NCBI RefSeq assembly: GCF_009749385.1
Contig: NZ_WBIN01000018.1
Location: 1 to 64,000 of the forward strand
Source of the DNA: Agromyces allii
Lineage (GTDB): Bacteria > Actinomycetota > Actinomycetes > Actinomycetales > Microbacteriaceae
Reading direction: 5' to 3'
Length of the DNA stretch: 64,000 bases
The notes beneath the pieces were generated by a model, which had not been told where the DNA came from, did not search any database, and worked only from the letters and a program-made list of their open reading frames with translations. A program made the translations under genes and the position numbers. Shown here piece after piece: positions 1 through 6,446 of this stretch (within the stretch, counting starts at the first letter, position 1; every line of letters starts with the position of its first letter).

Positions 1-81
1 CCCGCGGTCGTCGCCTGTCGCGATGCGCTCGCCCGTGCGGCGGCCGCGACCGCGACGCCCGCGGGCGACGGGCTGCCGTAG
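1..81 (+). CDS. possible C-terminal tail of a gene cut by the window edge
   Basis: Frame 1 is open from the first base to a TAG at 79-81 and reads 26 residues rich in Ala and Thr, which fits the end of a high-GC actinobacterial gene. Nothing in this fragment identifies a family. The other frames here read as Arg/Pro-rich shadow protein. It converges on the membrane methyltransferase that ends at 159. It could equally be non-coding. Confidence 0.3.
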   Translation, partial: PAVVACRDALARAAAATATPAGDGLP

Positions 82-126
82 CCGGCGACCGCGGGCCCAC
101 GGGCCGACGGGCCGACGGCGTCGCGA

Positions 127-154
127 CCCGATCGTCGCGGCCCGATCGTCGCGG
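127..154. repeat. 14-bp tandem duplication between convergent genes
   Basis: CCCGATCGTCGCGG occurs twice head to tail (127-140 and 141-154). Shorter doublets flank it (GGGCCGAC twice near 110, TCAGCGGG twice near 159). The block fills the gap before the stop of the gene ending at 159. It looks like slippage-derived intergenic DNA. Confidence 0.7.
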
Positions 155-158
155 CTGG

Positions 159-1100
159 TCAGCGGGTCAGCGGGCTCGCCTCGCGGCCGAGTTCTGCCGC
201 CGAGACGGCGGTCAGACGCGGGCGCCAGCAGCGCACCGCAGCCCGGTACCTGCGGAAATCGTCGCCGAAGCGCGCCTCGAGATCCGCCTCCTCGAGCGGC
301 CGGATCGCGAAGTTCCACAGCAGCGAACCGGCGATCGCGTACGCGACGACGAGCCACGACCCGAGCACGAGGCCGACCGCGGCACCCTGCACGATGCCCG
401 CGAGCGCCATCGGATTGCGCACGTGGCGGTACGGCCCGGCGATGACGAGCCGGTTCGGCATCGCCGCGGGAAGGGGCGTGCCGTCGCCCCGCGTCGACAT
501 CGTGGCCGCCGCCCAGATGCCGAGGGCGCTCGCGAGCACGAACACGACCACGCCGACGGGCCGGGCCGCATCGACCAGCCACGGGACGGTCGCCGAGAGC
601 CCCCACCGCTGTTCGAGCGCCGCGATCAGCACCGGGAACACCCAGAGGAACAGGCCCCAGAACACGACGATCTGCGCCGCGGTCGCCCAGACGTGCGCGG
701 TCGGCGAGGTGCGCGTGCCAGCGGGCCGGAACGCGAACGGGCCGGCGATGATCCACTCGGTCGGCACGCGTCCGAGGAGCACCAGGCACAGGGCGACGGC
801 CGACCCGCAGGAGGCCGCGATCATGAAGACCACGCCCCATCCGGCTTCGCCGGTGACCGTCGCATACCCCGCCAGCCCGATCGTGACGAGCATCGTCCAG
901 ACCGTGGCCACGACCGCTGCAGCTCGCACCCCGGACGCGGCGATCGCCGAGGCGACGACGAACAGCGGCACGTCGAGGATCGCCACGGCGACCGGATCGA
1001 GGCCGCCGAGCGTGGGCGAGATCCACACGGCGATCCACCATGCGGCGCCGGCGACCGCCTGCACCGCGAGGTACCGACGACCCCACTGCATGGCCGCCAC
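159..1100 (-). CDS. isoprenylcysteine carboxyl methyltransferase-like membrane protein
   Basis: A 313-residue polytopic membrane protein with about seven hydrophobic segments. The C-terminal third carries the GPYRHVRNPM motif, followed by a hydrophobic segment and a conserved RPLEEADLEARFGDDFRRY stretch. Together these mark the ICMT/phospholipid methyltransferase (PEMT/NnrU-like) superfamily, where this region binds S-adenosylmethionine at the membrane face. The substrate cannot be inferred; in bacteria these enzymes act on lipids, small thiols or unknown molecules. The start is GTG at 1100, with an in-frame ATG three codons later as alternative. The N-terminal half is a divergent membrane domain not needed in minimal ICMTs. 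It is divergent from the META lipoprotein at 1182. Confidence 0.75.
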   Translation of the reverse strand: MAAMQWGRRYLAVQAVAGAAWWIAVWISPTLGGLDPVAVAILDVPLFVVASAIAASGVRAAAVVATVWTMLVTIGLAGYATVTGEAGWGVVFMIAASCGSAVALCLVLLGRVPTEWIIAGPFAFRPAGTRTSPTAHVWATAAQIVVFWGLFLWVFPVLIAALEQRWGLSATVPWLVDAARPVGVVVFVLASALGIWAAATMSTRGDGTPLPAAMPNRLVIAGPYRHVRNPMALAGIVQGAAVGLVLGSWLVVAYAIAGSLLWNFAIRPLEEADLEARFGDDFRRYRAAVRCWRPRLTAVSAAELGREASPLTR

Positions 1101-1181
1101 ATTACCGGCGAGCTCCAGCCCCCGAAGGCGGGGCGGTCGGGCCTCTGGCGCCGACGCTCCGAACCGGGCTACCCTGCGACC

Positions 1182-1574
1182 ATGAATGCGCTTCGGGGGA
1201 TCGCGATCACTGCAACCGCCATCACGGCCGTGCTCCTGCTCTCAGGATGCCTCGGCGAGGAGGGCGACGATCGGGGCGGCTCGGTCGACCCCGTCGGAAC
1301 GTGGGGCGACACGTCCGACACGAGCGCGCCGTCGCTCGTGCTCGCCGACGGCGGCGGTCTCACCGGCACCGACGGCTGCAACCGGCTGACCGGCACCTGG
1401 ACGGTCGACGAGTCCGACCATGTCGAGTTCCACGACGTCGCCTCGACGCGCATGGCGTGCGAAGGCGTCGACACGTGGCTCGAAGGGCTGAGCCAGGCGA
1501 CCGTCGCGGACGACACGATGACCGTGCTCGACCAGGACGGGTCCGAGATCGGCACGCTTGAGCGCGCCGACTGA
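1182..1574 (+). CDS. META-domain lipoprotein
   Basis: A 130-residue exported lipoprotein. A hydrophobic signal ends in the lipobox LLSGC with the acylated cysteine at residue 23, then a short acidic linker. The rest matches the META/HslJ fold: a small beta-barrel with the typical GTDGCNRLTGTW segment and a later RMACEG segment. The two cysteines in those segments are conserved in the family and may pair. META proteins are linked to stress resistance and secretion but have no defined reaction. The start ATG at 1182 is chosen because the signal peptide begins there; upstream in-frame sequence is only the antisense of the methyltransferase. It converges on the VOC gene at 1599. Confidence 0.85.
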   Translation: MNALRGIAITATAITAVLLLSGCLGEEGDDRGGSVDPVGTWGDTSDTSAPSLVLADGGGLTGTDGCNRLTGTWTVDESDHVEFHDVASTRMACEGVDTWLEGLSQATVADDTMTVLDQDGSEIGTLERAD

Positions 1575-1598
1575 CGCACCGGCGAAGCGGCCGGCCGA

Positions 1599-2069
1599 TC
1601 AGCCGGCTGTCGGGTCAGCCTGCTCGTGCATCCAGGGCGTGTAGCTGACGCCGACGAGCAGCCCCTCGGGGCTCATCAGGCGCGAGGTCGTCTGCCCCCA
1701 CGGTTCGTCGTGCGCACCGACGAGGATCTCGTGCCCTGCTGCGCGCAATTCTTCGACCGCGTCGGCCACGGCTGCGGGCGAGACGACGTCGAACTCGATC
1801 CAGGCCTGCGGGCGGGGACGATCACCGGGCCACTCGGTCGTGCCGAAGGTCGCCTCGGCGGCCTGGCTCAGCGGCCAGATGGCGAAGGCCTTGGCGCCCG
1901 CGACGTCTTCGGTGTGGAAGTACCCGGGCGCGTTCTCGTGGAAGGGGATGCCGAGGGCTCCGGCCCAGAAGTCGTGCGATGCCGAGTCGGCCGTGCCGAT
2001 CGGGCCGAACCCGGCGATGAAGGCGATGTCCATGGGCCCATGCAACGCCTGCCCACCGACATCCGCCAT
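1599..2069 (-). CDS. VOC (glyoxalase/bleomycin-resistance fold) protein
   Basis: About 156 residues with a vicinal-oxygen-chelate fold: an N-terminal strand IAFIAGFG, a segment FHTEDVAGAKAFAIWPL and a C-terminal LMSPEGLLVGVSYTPWM typical of this family. Proteins of this length form two beta-alpha-beta-beta-beta modules and act as dimers, as metal-dependent lyases/dioxygenases or as antibiotic-binding proteins. The ATG at 2069 lies one base after the stop of the WYL regulator, so the two genes look co-transcribed. The ATG at 2033 (MDIAFIAGF) is a plausible alternative start, since homology appears to begin there. The substrate is unknown. Confidence 0.75.
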   Translation of the reverse strand: MADVGGQALHGPMDIAFIAGFGPIGTADSASHDFWAGALGIPFHENAPGYFHTEDVAGAKAFAIWPLSQAAEATFGTTEWPGDRPRPQAWIEFDVVSPAAVADAVEELRAAGHEILVGAHDEPWGQTTSRLMSPEGLLVGVSYTPWMHEQADPTAG

Positions 2070-2070
2070 C

Positions 2071-3102
2071 TCAGGCCGCGTCGGGGGCTGCGGCCGCGAA
2101 GCGCGACGCCTGCTCGGCGAGGAACGCGTGCACCTCTGGCGGCCCCTCGACACGGTACTCGACGCCGCGCGGCATCCACATCAGGGCCATGACGAGGTTC
2201 TCGACGAGGTCGGCCTCGATCGGCCAGGCGCAGTGCTCGGCGTCGATCGCGACGACATCGCGGCCCCACCAGCCGAGGTGCGCGACGAGCGCCTCGCGCG
2301 GGACCGCCGCCACGACCCGCATCGACACGGTGCGCTCGCGCCACCGCAGCGCCTTCTCGACGCGCGAGCGCGCCTCCTCGTCGGTCATCGGCCGGGGCTC
2401 GAAGTTCACCCGGGTCTGGAACGGATCGCTCATGCGGTCGAGGCGGAACGTGCGCCAGTCGTCGCGGTCGCGGTCGAACGCGAGCAGGTACCAGCGGCGG
2501 GCGACGGGCACGAGCCGGTGCGGCTCGACCACGCGGGCGGACGCCTCGCCCGCGGCATCCGTGTACCGGAACCGCAGCCGTTCGGAGTCGCGGCAGGCGA
2601 GGGCCAGCAGGCCGAGCAGCTCGGAGTCGACCTCGGGTGCCGGAGCGCCGGCGCCGCCCGCACCACCGCCCGAGCCGCCCGACCCGCCCGATCGCCCGCC
2701 GCCGACGCCAGGGCCGATGGACGCGTGCGACTGCAACGCCTCGATGCGGCGACGCAGGGTCGCGGGCAGCACCTGCTCGATCTTCGCGAGCGCACTGAGC
2801 GTCGTGTGCTCGGCGCCGCGCAGCCCGGCGGTCGCCTGCGAACGGAGGCCGACGGCGATCGCGACGCCCTCGTCGTCGGTGAGCAGCAGTGGAGGCAGCC
2901 CGGTGCCGGCCTCGAGACGGTAGCCGCCGGCGCTCCCCCGCAGCGACTCGATGCCGTAGCCGAGCTCTCGCAGCCGCTCGACGTCGCGGCGCAGCGTGCG
3001 GTCGCTGACGTCGAGCCGGTCGACCAGTTCGCGGGCGGTCCAGTGCCGGTGGCTCTGCAGCAGCGAGAGCAGTTCGAGGGTTCTGGAGGTGGTTGCGGCC
3101 AT
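2071..3102 (-). CDS. HTH-WYL transcriptional regulator (YafY type)
   Basis: A 343-residue regulator. Residues 1-60 form an HTH_11-type winged helix (TARELVDRLDVSDRTLRRDV), and the C-terminal half carries a WYL domain with RRWYLLAFDRD near residue 200. WYL domains bind small ligands or nucleic acid and are common in regulators of transport and DNA-damage genes. An unusual Gly/Ser linker (about residues 130-156) sits between the helical region and the WYL domain. The gene is divergent from the ABC exporter at 3163, and the 60-bp spacer holds a clean inverted repeat, so it probably controls the exporter and itself. The ATG at 3102 fits the start of the HTH domain. The VOC gene follows directly. 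Confidence 0.9.
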   Translation of the reverse strand: MAATTSRTLELLSLLQSHRHWTARELVDRLDVSDRTLRRDVERLRELGYGIESLRGSAGGYRLEAGTGLPPLLLTDDEGVAIAVGLRSQATAGLRGAEHTTLSALAKIEQVLPATLRRRIEALQSHASIGPGVGGGRSGGSGGSGGGAGGAGAPAPEVDSELLGLLALACRDSERLRFRYTDAAGEASARVVEPHRLVPVARRWYLLAFDRDRDDWRTFRLDRMSDPFQTRVNFEPRPMTDEEARSRVEKALRWRERTVSMRVVAAVPREALVAHLGWWGRDVVAIDAEHCAWPIEADLVENLVMALMWMPRGVEYRVEGPPEVHAFLAEQASRFAAAAPDAA

Positions 3103-3123
3103 ACCTGAATTCTCTCGTGAAAC

Positions 3124-3140
3124 CGGACAGAAGTTGTCCG
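3124..3140. promoter_or_regulatory. operator candidate between WYL regulator and ABC exporter
   Basis: CGGACAGAAGTTGTCCG is a perfect 6-5-6 inverted repeat (arms CGGACA/TGTCCG) in the 60-bp gap between the divergent genes. It lies 22 bp before the exporter ATG and 22 bp before the regulator ATG, so it probably overlaps both promoters. Assignment to the WYL protein rests on position. Confidence 0.6.
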
Positions 3141-3162
3141 CATTGCCGAGGAGAGTGCAGGT

Positions 3163-4200
3163 ATGACGAACCAGCCGAACACCTCGAACCAGATGATCAC
3201 CGCACGAGGCCTGACGAAGACGTTCCGCGCCAAGGGGCAGACCGTCGAGGCCGTCCGCCCCCTCGACCTCTCGGTCGGCGAGGGCGAGCTCGTCGCATTC
3301 CTCGGCCCGAACGGCGCCGGCAAGTCGACGACGCTCCGCATGCTCACGACCCTGCTGCCGCCGACCGCGGGCGAGGCGATCGTCGCCGGCTGCGACATCC
3401 GATCGGATGCCGCGGGCGTGCGACGTCGCATCGGCTACGTCGGCCAGGGCAACTCGGGCGGCCACACCCAGCGGGTGCGCGACGAACTGCTCGCGCAGGG
3501 CGCGTTCTACGGCATGGGCCGCCGCGAGACCAGAGCGCGGGCCGCCGAGCTCATCGAGTCGCTCGAGCTCGAGCAGGTCGCGACGCGCACCGTGCAGGCG
3601 CTCTCGGGCGGCCAGAAGCGCCGGCTCGACATCGCGCTCGGGCTCATCCACCGCCCCGAGCTCCTGTTCCTCGACGAGCCCTCGACCGGCCTCGACCCGC
3701 ACAGCCGGGCGAACCTCTGGCAGCACATCGTCGAGCTCCGGCGCGCGACCGGCACGACGATCTTCCTGACCACGCACTACCTGGATGAGGCCGACCAGCT
3801 CGCCGAGCGCGTCATGGTCATGGACCACGGCACGGTCATCGCCGACGACACGGCCAACGCGCTCAAGGCCTCGCTCGCGGGCGACCGGGTCACCCTGTCG
3901 TTCGATTCGTCGACGGATGCCGCGGCAGCCGCCTCGCGCATCGGCGGCGCCGTCGTGGCGGGCGATCCGCACGTGGTCGCCGTCACGGCGCAGGGCGGCG
4001 ACCGTGCGCTGCCGACGTGGATCCGCGAGCTCGGCGACGCCGGCCTCCGGGTCGTCGCCGCGACCCACCGGCAGCCCACGCTCGACGACGTGTTCCTCGC
4101 CCTCACGGGCCGGAGCCTCCGCGAGGAGGCCGCGCACGCCGGCCCCGCCGACGCCGATGCCGACCGCGCGGGCGAGCACGCGGCATCCGTCGCCGCCTGA
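3163..4200 (+). CDS. daunorubicin-resistance-type ABC exporter ATPase (DrrA-like)
   Basis: A 345-residue ATP-binding subunit. Walker A is GPNGAGKST (48-56), the signature is LSGGQKRRLDIA, and Walker B is LLFLDEPSTGLD, followed by an H-loop (TTHY). After the nucleotide-binding domain there is a C-terminal regulatory extension as in DrrA/CcmA-type exporters. The protein pairs with the ABC-2 permease beginning 28 bp downstream. A GAGGAGAG ribosome site precedes the ATG. The likely role is ATP-driven efflux of a hydrophobic or toxic compound, controlled by the divergent WYL regulator. The exported substrate is unknown. Confidence 0.92.
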   Translation: MTNQPNTSNQMITARGLTKTFRAKGQTVEAVRPLDLSVGEGELVAFLGPNGAGKSTTLRMLTTLLPPTAGEAIVAGCDIRSDAAGVRRRIGYVGQGNSGGHTQRVRDELLAQGAFYGMGRRETRARAAELIESLELEQVATRTVQALSGGQKRRLDIALGLIHRPELLFLDEPSTGLDPHSRANLWQHIVELRRATGTTIFLTTHYLDEADQLAERVMVMDHGTVIADDTANALKASLAGDRVTLSFDSSTDAAAAASRIGGAVVAGDPHVVAVTAQGGDRALPTWIRELGDAGLRVVAATHRQPTLDDVFLALTGRSLREEAAHAGPADADADRAGEHAASVAA

Positions 4201-4228
4201 CCCCCCACCATCTCTGAAAGGACCGATC

Positions 4229-5011
4229 ATGACCACCACCGACACCACCGCCCGCCCCACCGGGTTCGTGCGCGACACCGCCGCGGTGTACGTGCGCGAG
4301 ACCCGCCCGCTCGTACGCGACCCGTTCAGCGTCATCTTCTCGCTCGTGCAGCCGCTCGTGTTCCTCGGCCTGTTCGGGCCGCTGCTGGTCGGCGCCTCGG
4401 GCGGCGACGTCGCGGGAACGCTGCAGTGGTTCGTGCCGGGCATCCTCGTGATGGTCGCGTTGTTCGGCACCGCGAGCACGGGCGCGAACCTCCTGTTCGA
4501 GATGCAGACCGGATCGCACGAGCGCACGCTCGTCGCCCCGCTCTCGCGCAGCGCGCTGCTCGTCGGCCGCGCGCTCAAGGAGGTCGTGCCGCTCGTGATC
4601 CAGGGCACGATCGTCGTGCTCGTCGCCGTGCCGTTCGGCTTCAGCATCGACGTTCCGGGGCTCATCGCGGGCCTCGGCGTGCTGGCGATCTTCGGCATCG
4701 GCTTCGGTGCCCTGAGCTACGCGCTCGCCCTCGCCTGCCGCAACCGCGACTGGATGTTCTGGATGGTGCACCAGACGCTGCTGTTCCCGCTCATGATCCT
4801 GTCGGGCATGCTGCTGCCCCTCGAGGACGGCCCGGCCTGGATGCAGGTCGCCGCCGCCGTGAACCCGCTGAGCTACCTCGTCGACGCCGAGCGCGCGCTG
4901 CTCGCCGGCGACTTCACCGATCCGAACGTGCTCGGCGGACTCATCGCGGCCGTCGCCACGTGCGCCATCGGCGTCTTCGTGGGCGTGCGGTCGATGCGCA
5001 AGGCCCGCTGA
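4229..5011 (+). CDS. ABC-2 type exporter permease (DrrB-like)
   Basis: A 260-residue integral membrane protein with six predicted membrane segments. It has the ABC-2 permease layout: an N-terminal amphipathic region (TRPLVRDPFSVIFSLVQP), then membrane segments, ending after a basic tail. The AAVNPLSYLVDAERALL stretch near the C-terminus is characteristic of DrrB/NodJ-like permeases. It follows the ATPase gene after 28 bp with an AAAGGA ribosome site before the ATG at 4229, and should form the channel of that transporter. A strong hairpin terminator lies just downstream. Confidence 0.92.
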   Translation: MTTTDTTARPTGFVRDTAAVYVRETRPLVRDPFSVIFSLVQPLVFLGLFGPLLVGASGGDVAGTLQWFVPGILVMVALFGTASTGANLLFEMQTGSHERTLVAPLSRSALLVGRALKEVVPLVIQGTIVVLVAVPFGFSIDVPGLIAGLGVLAIFGIGFGALSYALALACRNRDWMFWMVHQTLLFPLMILSGMLLPLEDGPAWMQVAAAVNPLSYLVDAERALLAGDFTDPNVLGGLIAAVATCAIGVFVGVRSMRKAR

Positions 5012-5032
5012 CCGGCGGGTGCACTGCACCAG

Positions 5033-5061
5033 GGGCGAGCGGATGCGACATCCGCTCGCCC
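5033..5061. terminator. bidirectional hairpin terminator
   Basis: A perfect 13-bp stem (GGGCGAGCGGATG / CATCCGCTCGCCC) with a CGA loop lies between the convergent permease (ends 5011) and DUF916 gene (ends 5090). There is no T-tract, as is usual for very GC-rich actinobacteria. Confidence 0.7.
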
Positions 5062-5089
5062 TCTGCATGTGCGGGCCGGCGTACGAGGG

Positions 5090-6322
5090 TCACGACCGCG
5101 CGGGCTCGGATTCGGGCTCGGTCTCGGGGGCGCGCTCGACTTCGGGCTCCGACTCGGCGGCGGGCGCGGGTGCGGGCGTGGCACCGGCCTGCGCCTCGCG
5201 CTCGCGCAGCGCACGGTCGACGGCCTCCTGCACGCGCGCGTCCTCGCGGACCTTGCGCTGCGCTCGGCGCCGACGTGCGAGCCGCGCCCAGACGACGATC
5301 GCCGCGACGAGGAGCAGCACGAGCACGAGCAGCGTCCAGGGCACGGCCGCGGTCGAGGCGGTCTCCTCGACCGTCTTCGGGGTGGGAGGAGCGGCATCGG
5401 CTGACGACGCAGGTGACGCGGGGTCGAGCGTCACGCCGGCCGTGAGCACGAACGCCGGCACGACCCCCTCGACCCGCACTTCGACGGGCCAGGTCTCGCC
5501 GGGCAGCAGCTCGGGAACGTCGGCGACGCCCGATGCGGACACCGGCAGCATGCCGAACGGACCGGTCAGCGCGACACCCTGCGTTGCAGCGAGCCGCGTG
5601 TTGCCCGCGTTGCGCACGGTGTACGACACGGTCGCCGCGCCCGTGCCGAACGGGTTCAGGGTTCCGGAGTAGTCGACGTGCAGGTCGTCGACCGCGAGCC
5701 CGGGCGCGAGTTCGCCGCCGACGCGCAGATGGATGCGGATGCCGAGTCGACGGTCGACGGTCAGTCCTTCGTCGGCCTCGGGCGTGGCCAGTGCGGTCAG
5801 GATGCCGCCGGCGTGGTCACCGGGGGTCGCGTTGTCGGGCACGGTGATGGTGAAGGGCACCTCGACCGCCTCGCCGGGCTGCACAGTCACCCGGTCGGCG
5901 GCGGGAACGGCCCAGGCGCCGAGTTCTCGGGGGCGCACGTCGCGGGTCGCGACATCCAGTTGCCCGTCGGAGGTCGTGAACGCGTCGGCGGCGTAGACGT
6001 CGAGCTCGACGGGCACGACGTCGTGGTTGGCGATGACGAGCGCGTCGTCGATCGTCTCGCCGGCCTCGACCTCGTACGCGTAGTTCTCGCGGCCGTCGCC
6101 CCACGTGGTGTCGGCGGTGCGCACGCCCCACGTGACCTCGGGGCCGTCGGCCTCCTCGGCAGCGGCGGGTGCGACGGATGCACCGACCACGAGGGCCGCC
6201 GTCAGGGCGGCGACGAACGCCGCGGCGAACGCGGGTCCGAGCAACGCAGGCCCGAGCAGCGCGGTGCGAGCCGCCCTTCGGGATCGGGGCGAGCGGATGT
6301 CGGTGGCGGGCGCGGTGCGCAT
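5090..6322 (-). CDS. DUF916-like WxL-interacting surface protein, membrane anchored
   Basis: A 410-residue exported protein. The signal peptide ends around residue 55 (APAAAEEADG). An Ig-like domain follows, with the VEAGETIDDALVIANHD and VPFTITVPDNATPGDHAGGI segments typical of DUF916/WxLIP proteins. A second beta-sandwich domain contains YTVRNAGNTRLAATQGVALTG. A membrane helix (about 325-345) precedes a basic, then Glu/Pro-rich cytoplasmic tail. Known WxLIP proteins bridge peptidoglycan and WxL-domain proteins on Gram-positive surfaces. Here the upstream gene encodes a secreted protein with a WxL-like C-terminus, so the two probably act as a pair. The ATG at 6322 has a GAGGAG ribosome site. 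Confidence 0.75.
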   Translation of the reverse strand: MRTAPATDIRSPRSRRAARTALLGPALLGPAFAAAFVAALTAALVVGASVAPAAAEEADGPEVTWGVRTADTTWGDGRENYAYEVEAGETIDDALVIANHDVVPVELDVYAADAFTTSDGQLDVATRDVRPRELGAWAVPAADRVTVQPGEAVEVPFTITVPDNATPGDHAGGILTALATPEADEGLTVDRRLGIRIHLRVGGELAPGLAVDDLHVDYSGTLNPFGTGAATVSYTVRNAGNTRLAATQGVALTGPFGMLPVSASGVADVPELLPGETWPVEVRVEGVVPAFVLTAGVTLDPASPASSADAAPPTPKTVEETASTAAVPWTLLVLVLLLVAAIVVWARLARRRRAQRKVREDARVQEAVDRALREREAQAGATPAPAPAAESEPEVERAPETEPESEPARS

Positions 6323-6358
6323 GTGGTGCTCCTCGTCGTCGAGGGTGGAACGGAGGGT

Positions 6359-6430
6359 GGCCGGGGCGGGCGCCGCACACGCGCTCGCCCCGGCCGGGGA
6401 GGTTCGGGCCGGCCGGAGCCGGCCCGAACC
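6359..6430 (-). terminator. two strong hairpins between GH55-like and DUF916 genes
   Basis: A 12-bp perfect stem (6401-6412 with 6419-6430, 6-nt loop) lies just after the GH55-like stop. A second 10-bp stem follows (6359-6368 with 6386-6395). The DUF916 start is at 6322. These may attenuate transcription or set different transcript levels for the two genes. No T-tract is present. Confidence 0.5.
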
Positions 6431-6446
6431 CATCAGCCGAGCCCGA

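Noticed and set aside
23-445. 140-residue Arg/Pro-rich open frame on the plus strand
   Set aside because: It is a frame shadow over the antisense of the membrane methyltransferase, with typical Arg/Pro/Ser composition and no ribosome site.
2071-4698. Very long minus-strand frame covering the ABC exporter genes
   Set aside because: Only the part up to 3102 is real (WYL regulator). The extension is antisense to the well-supported ATPase and permease genes.
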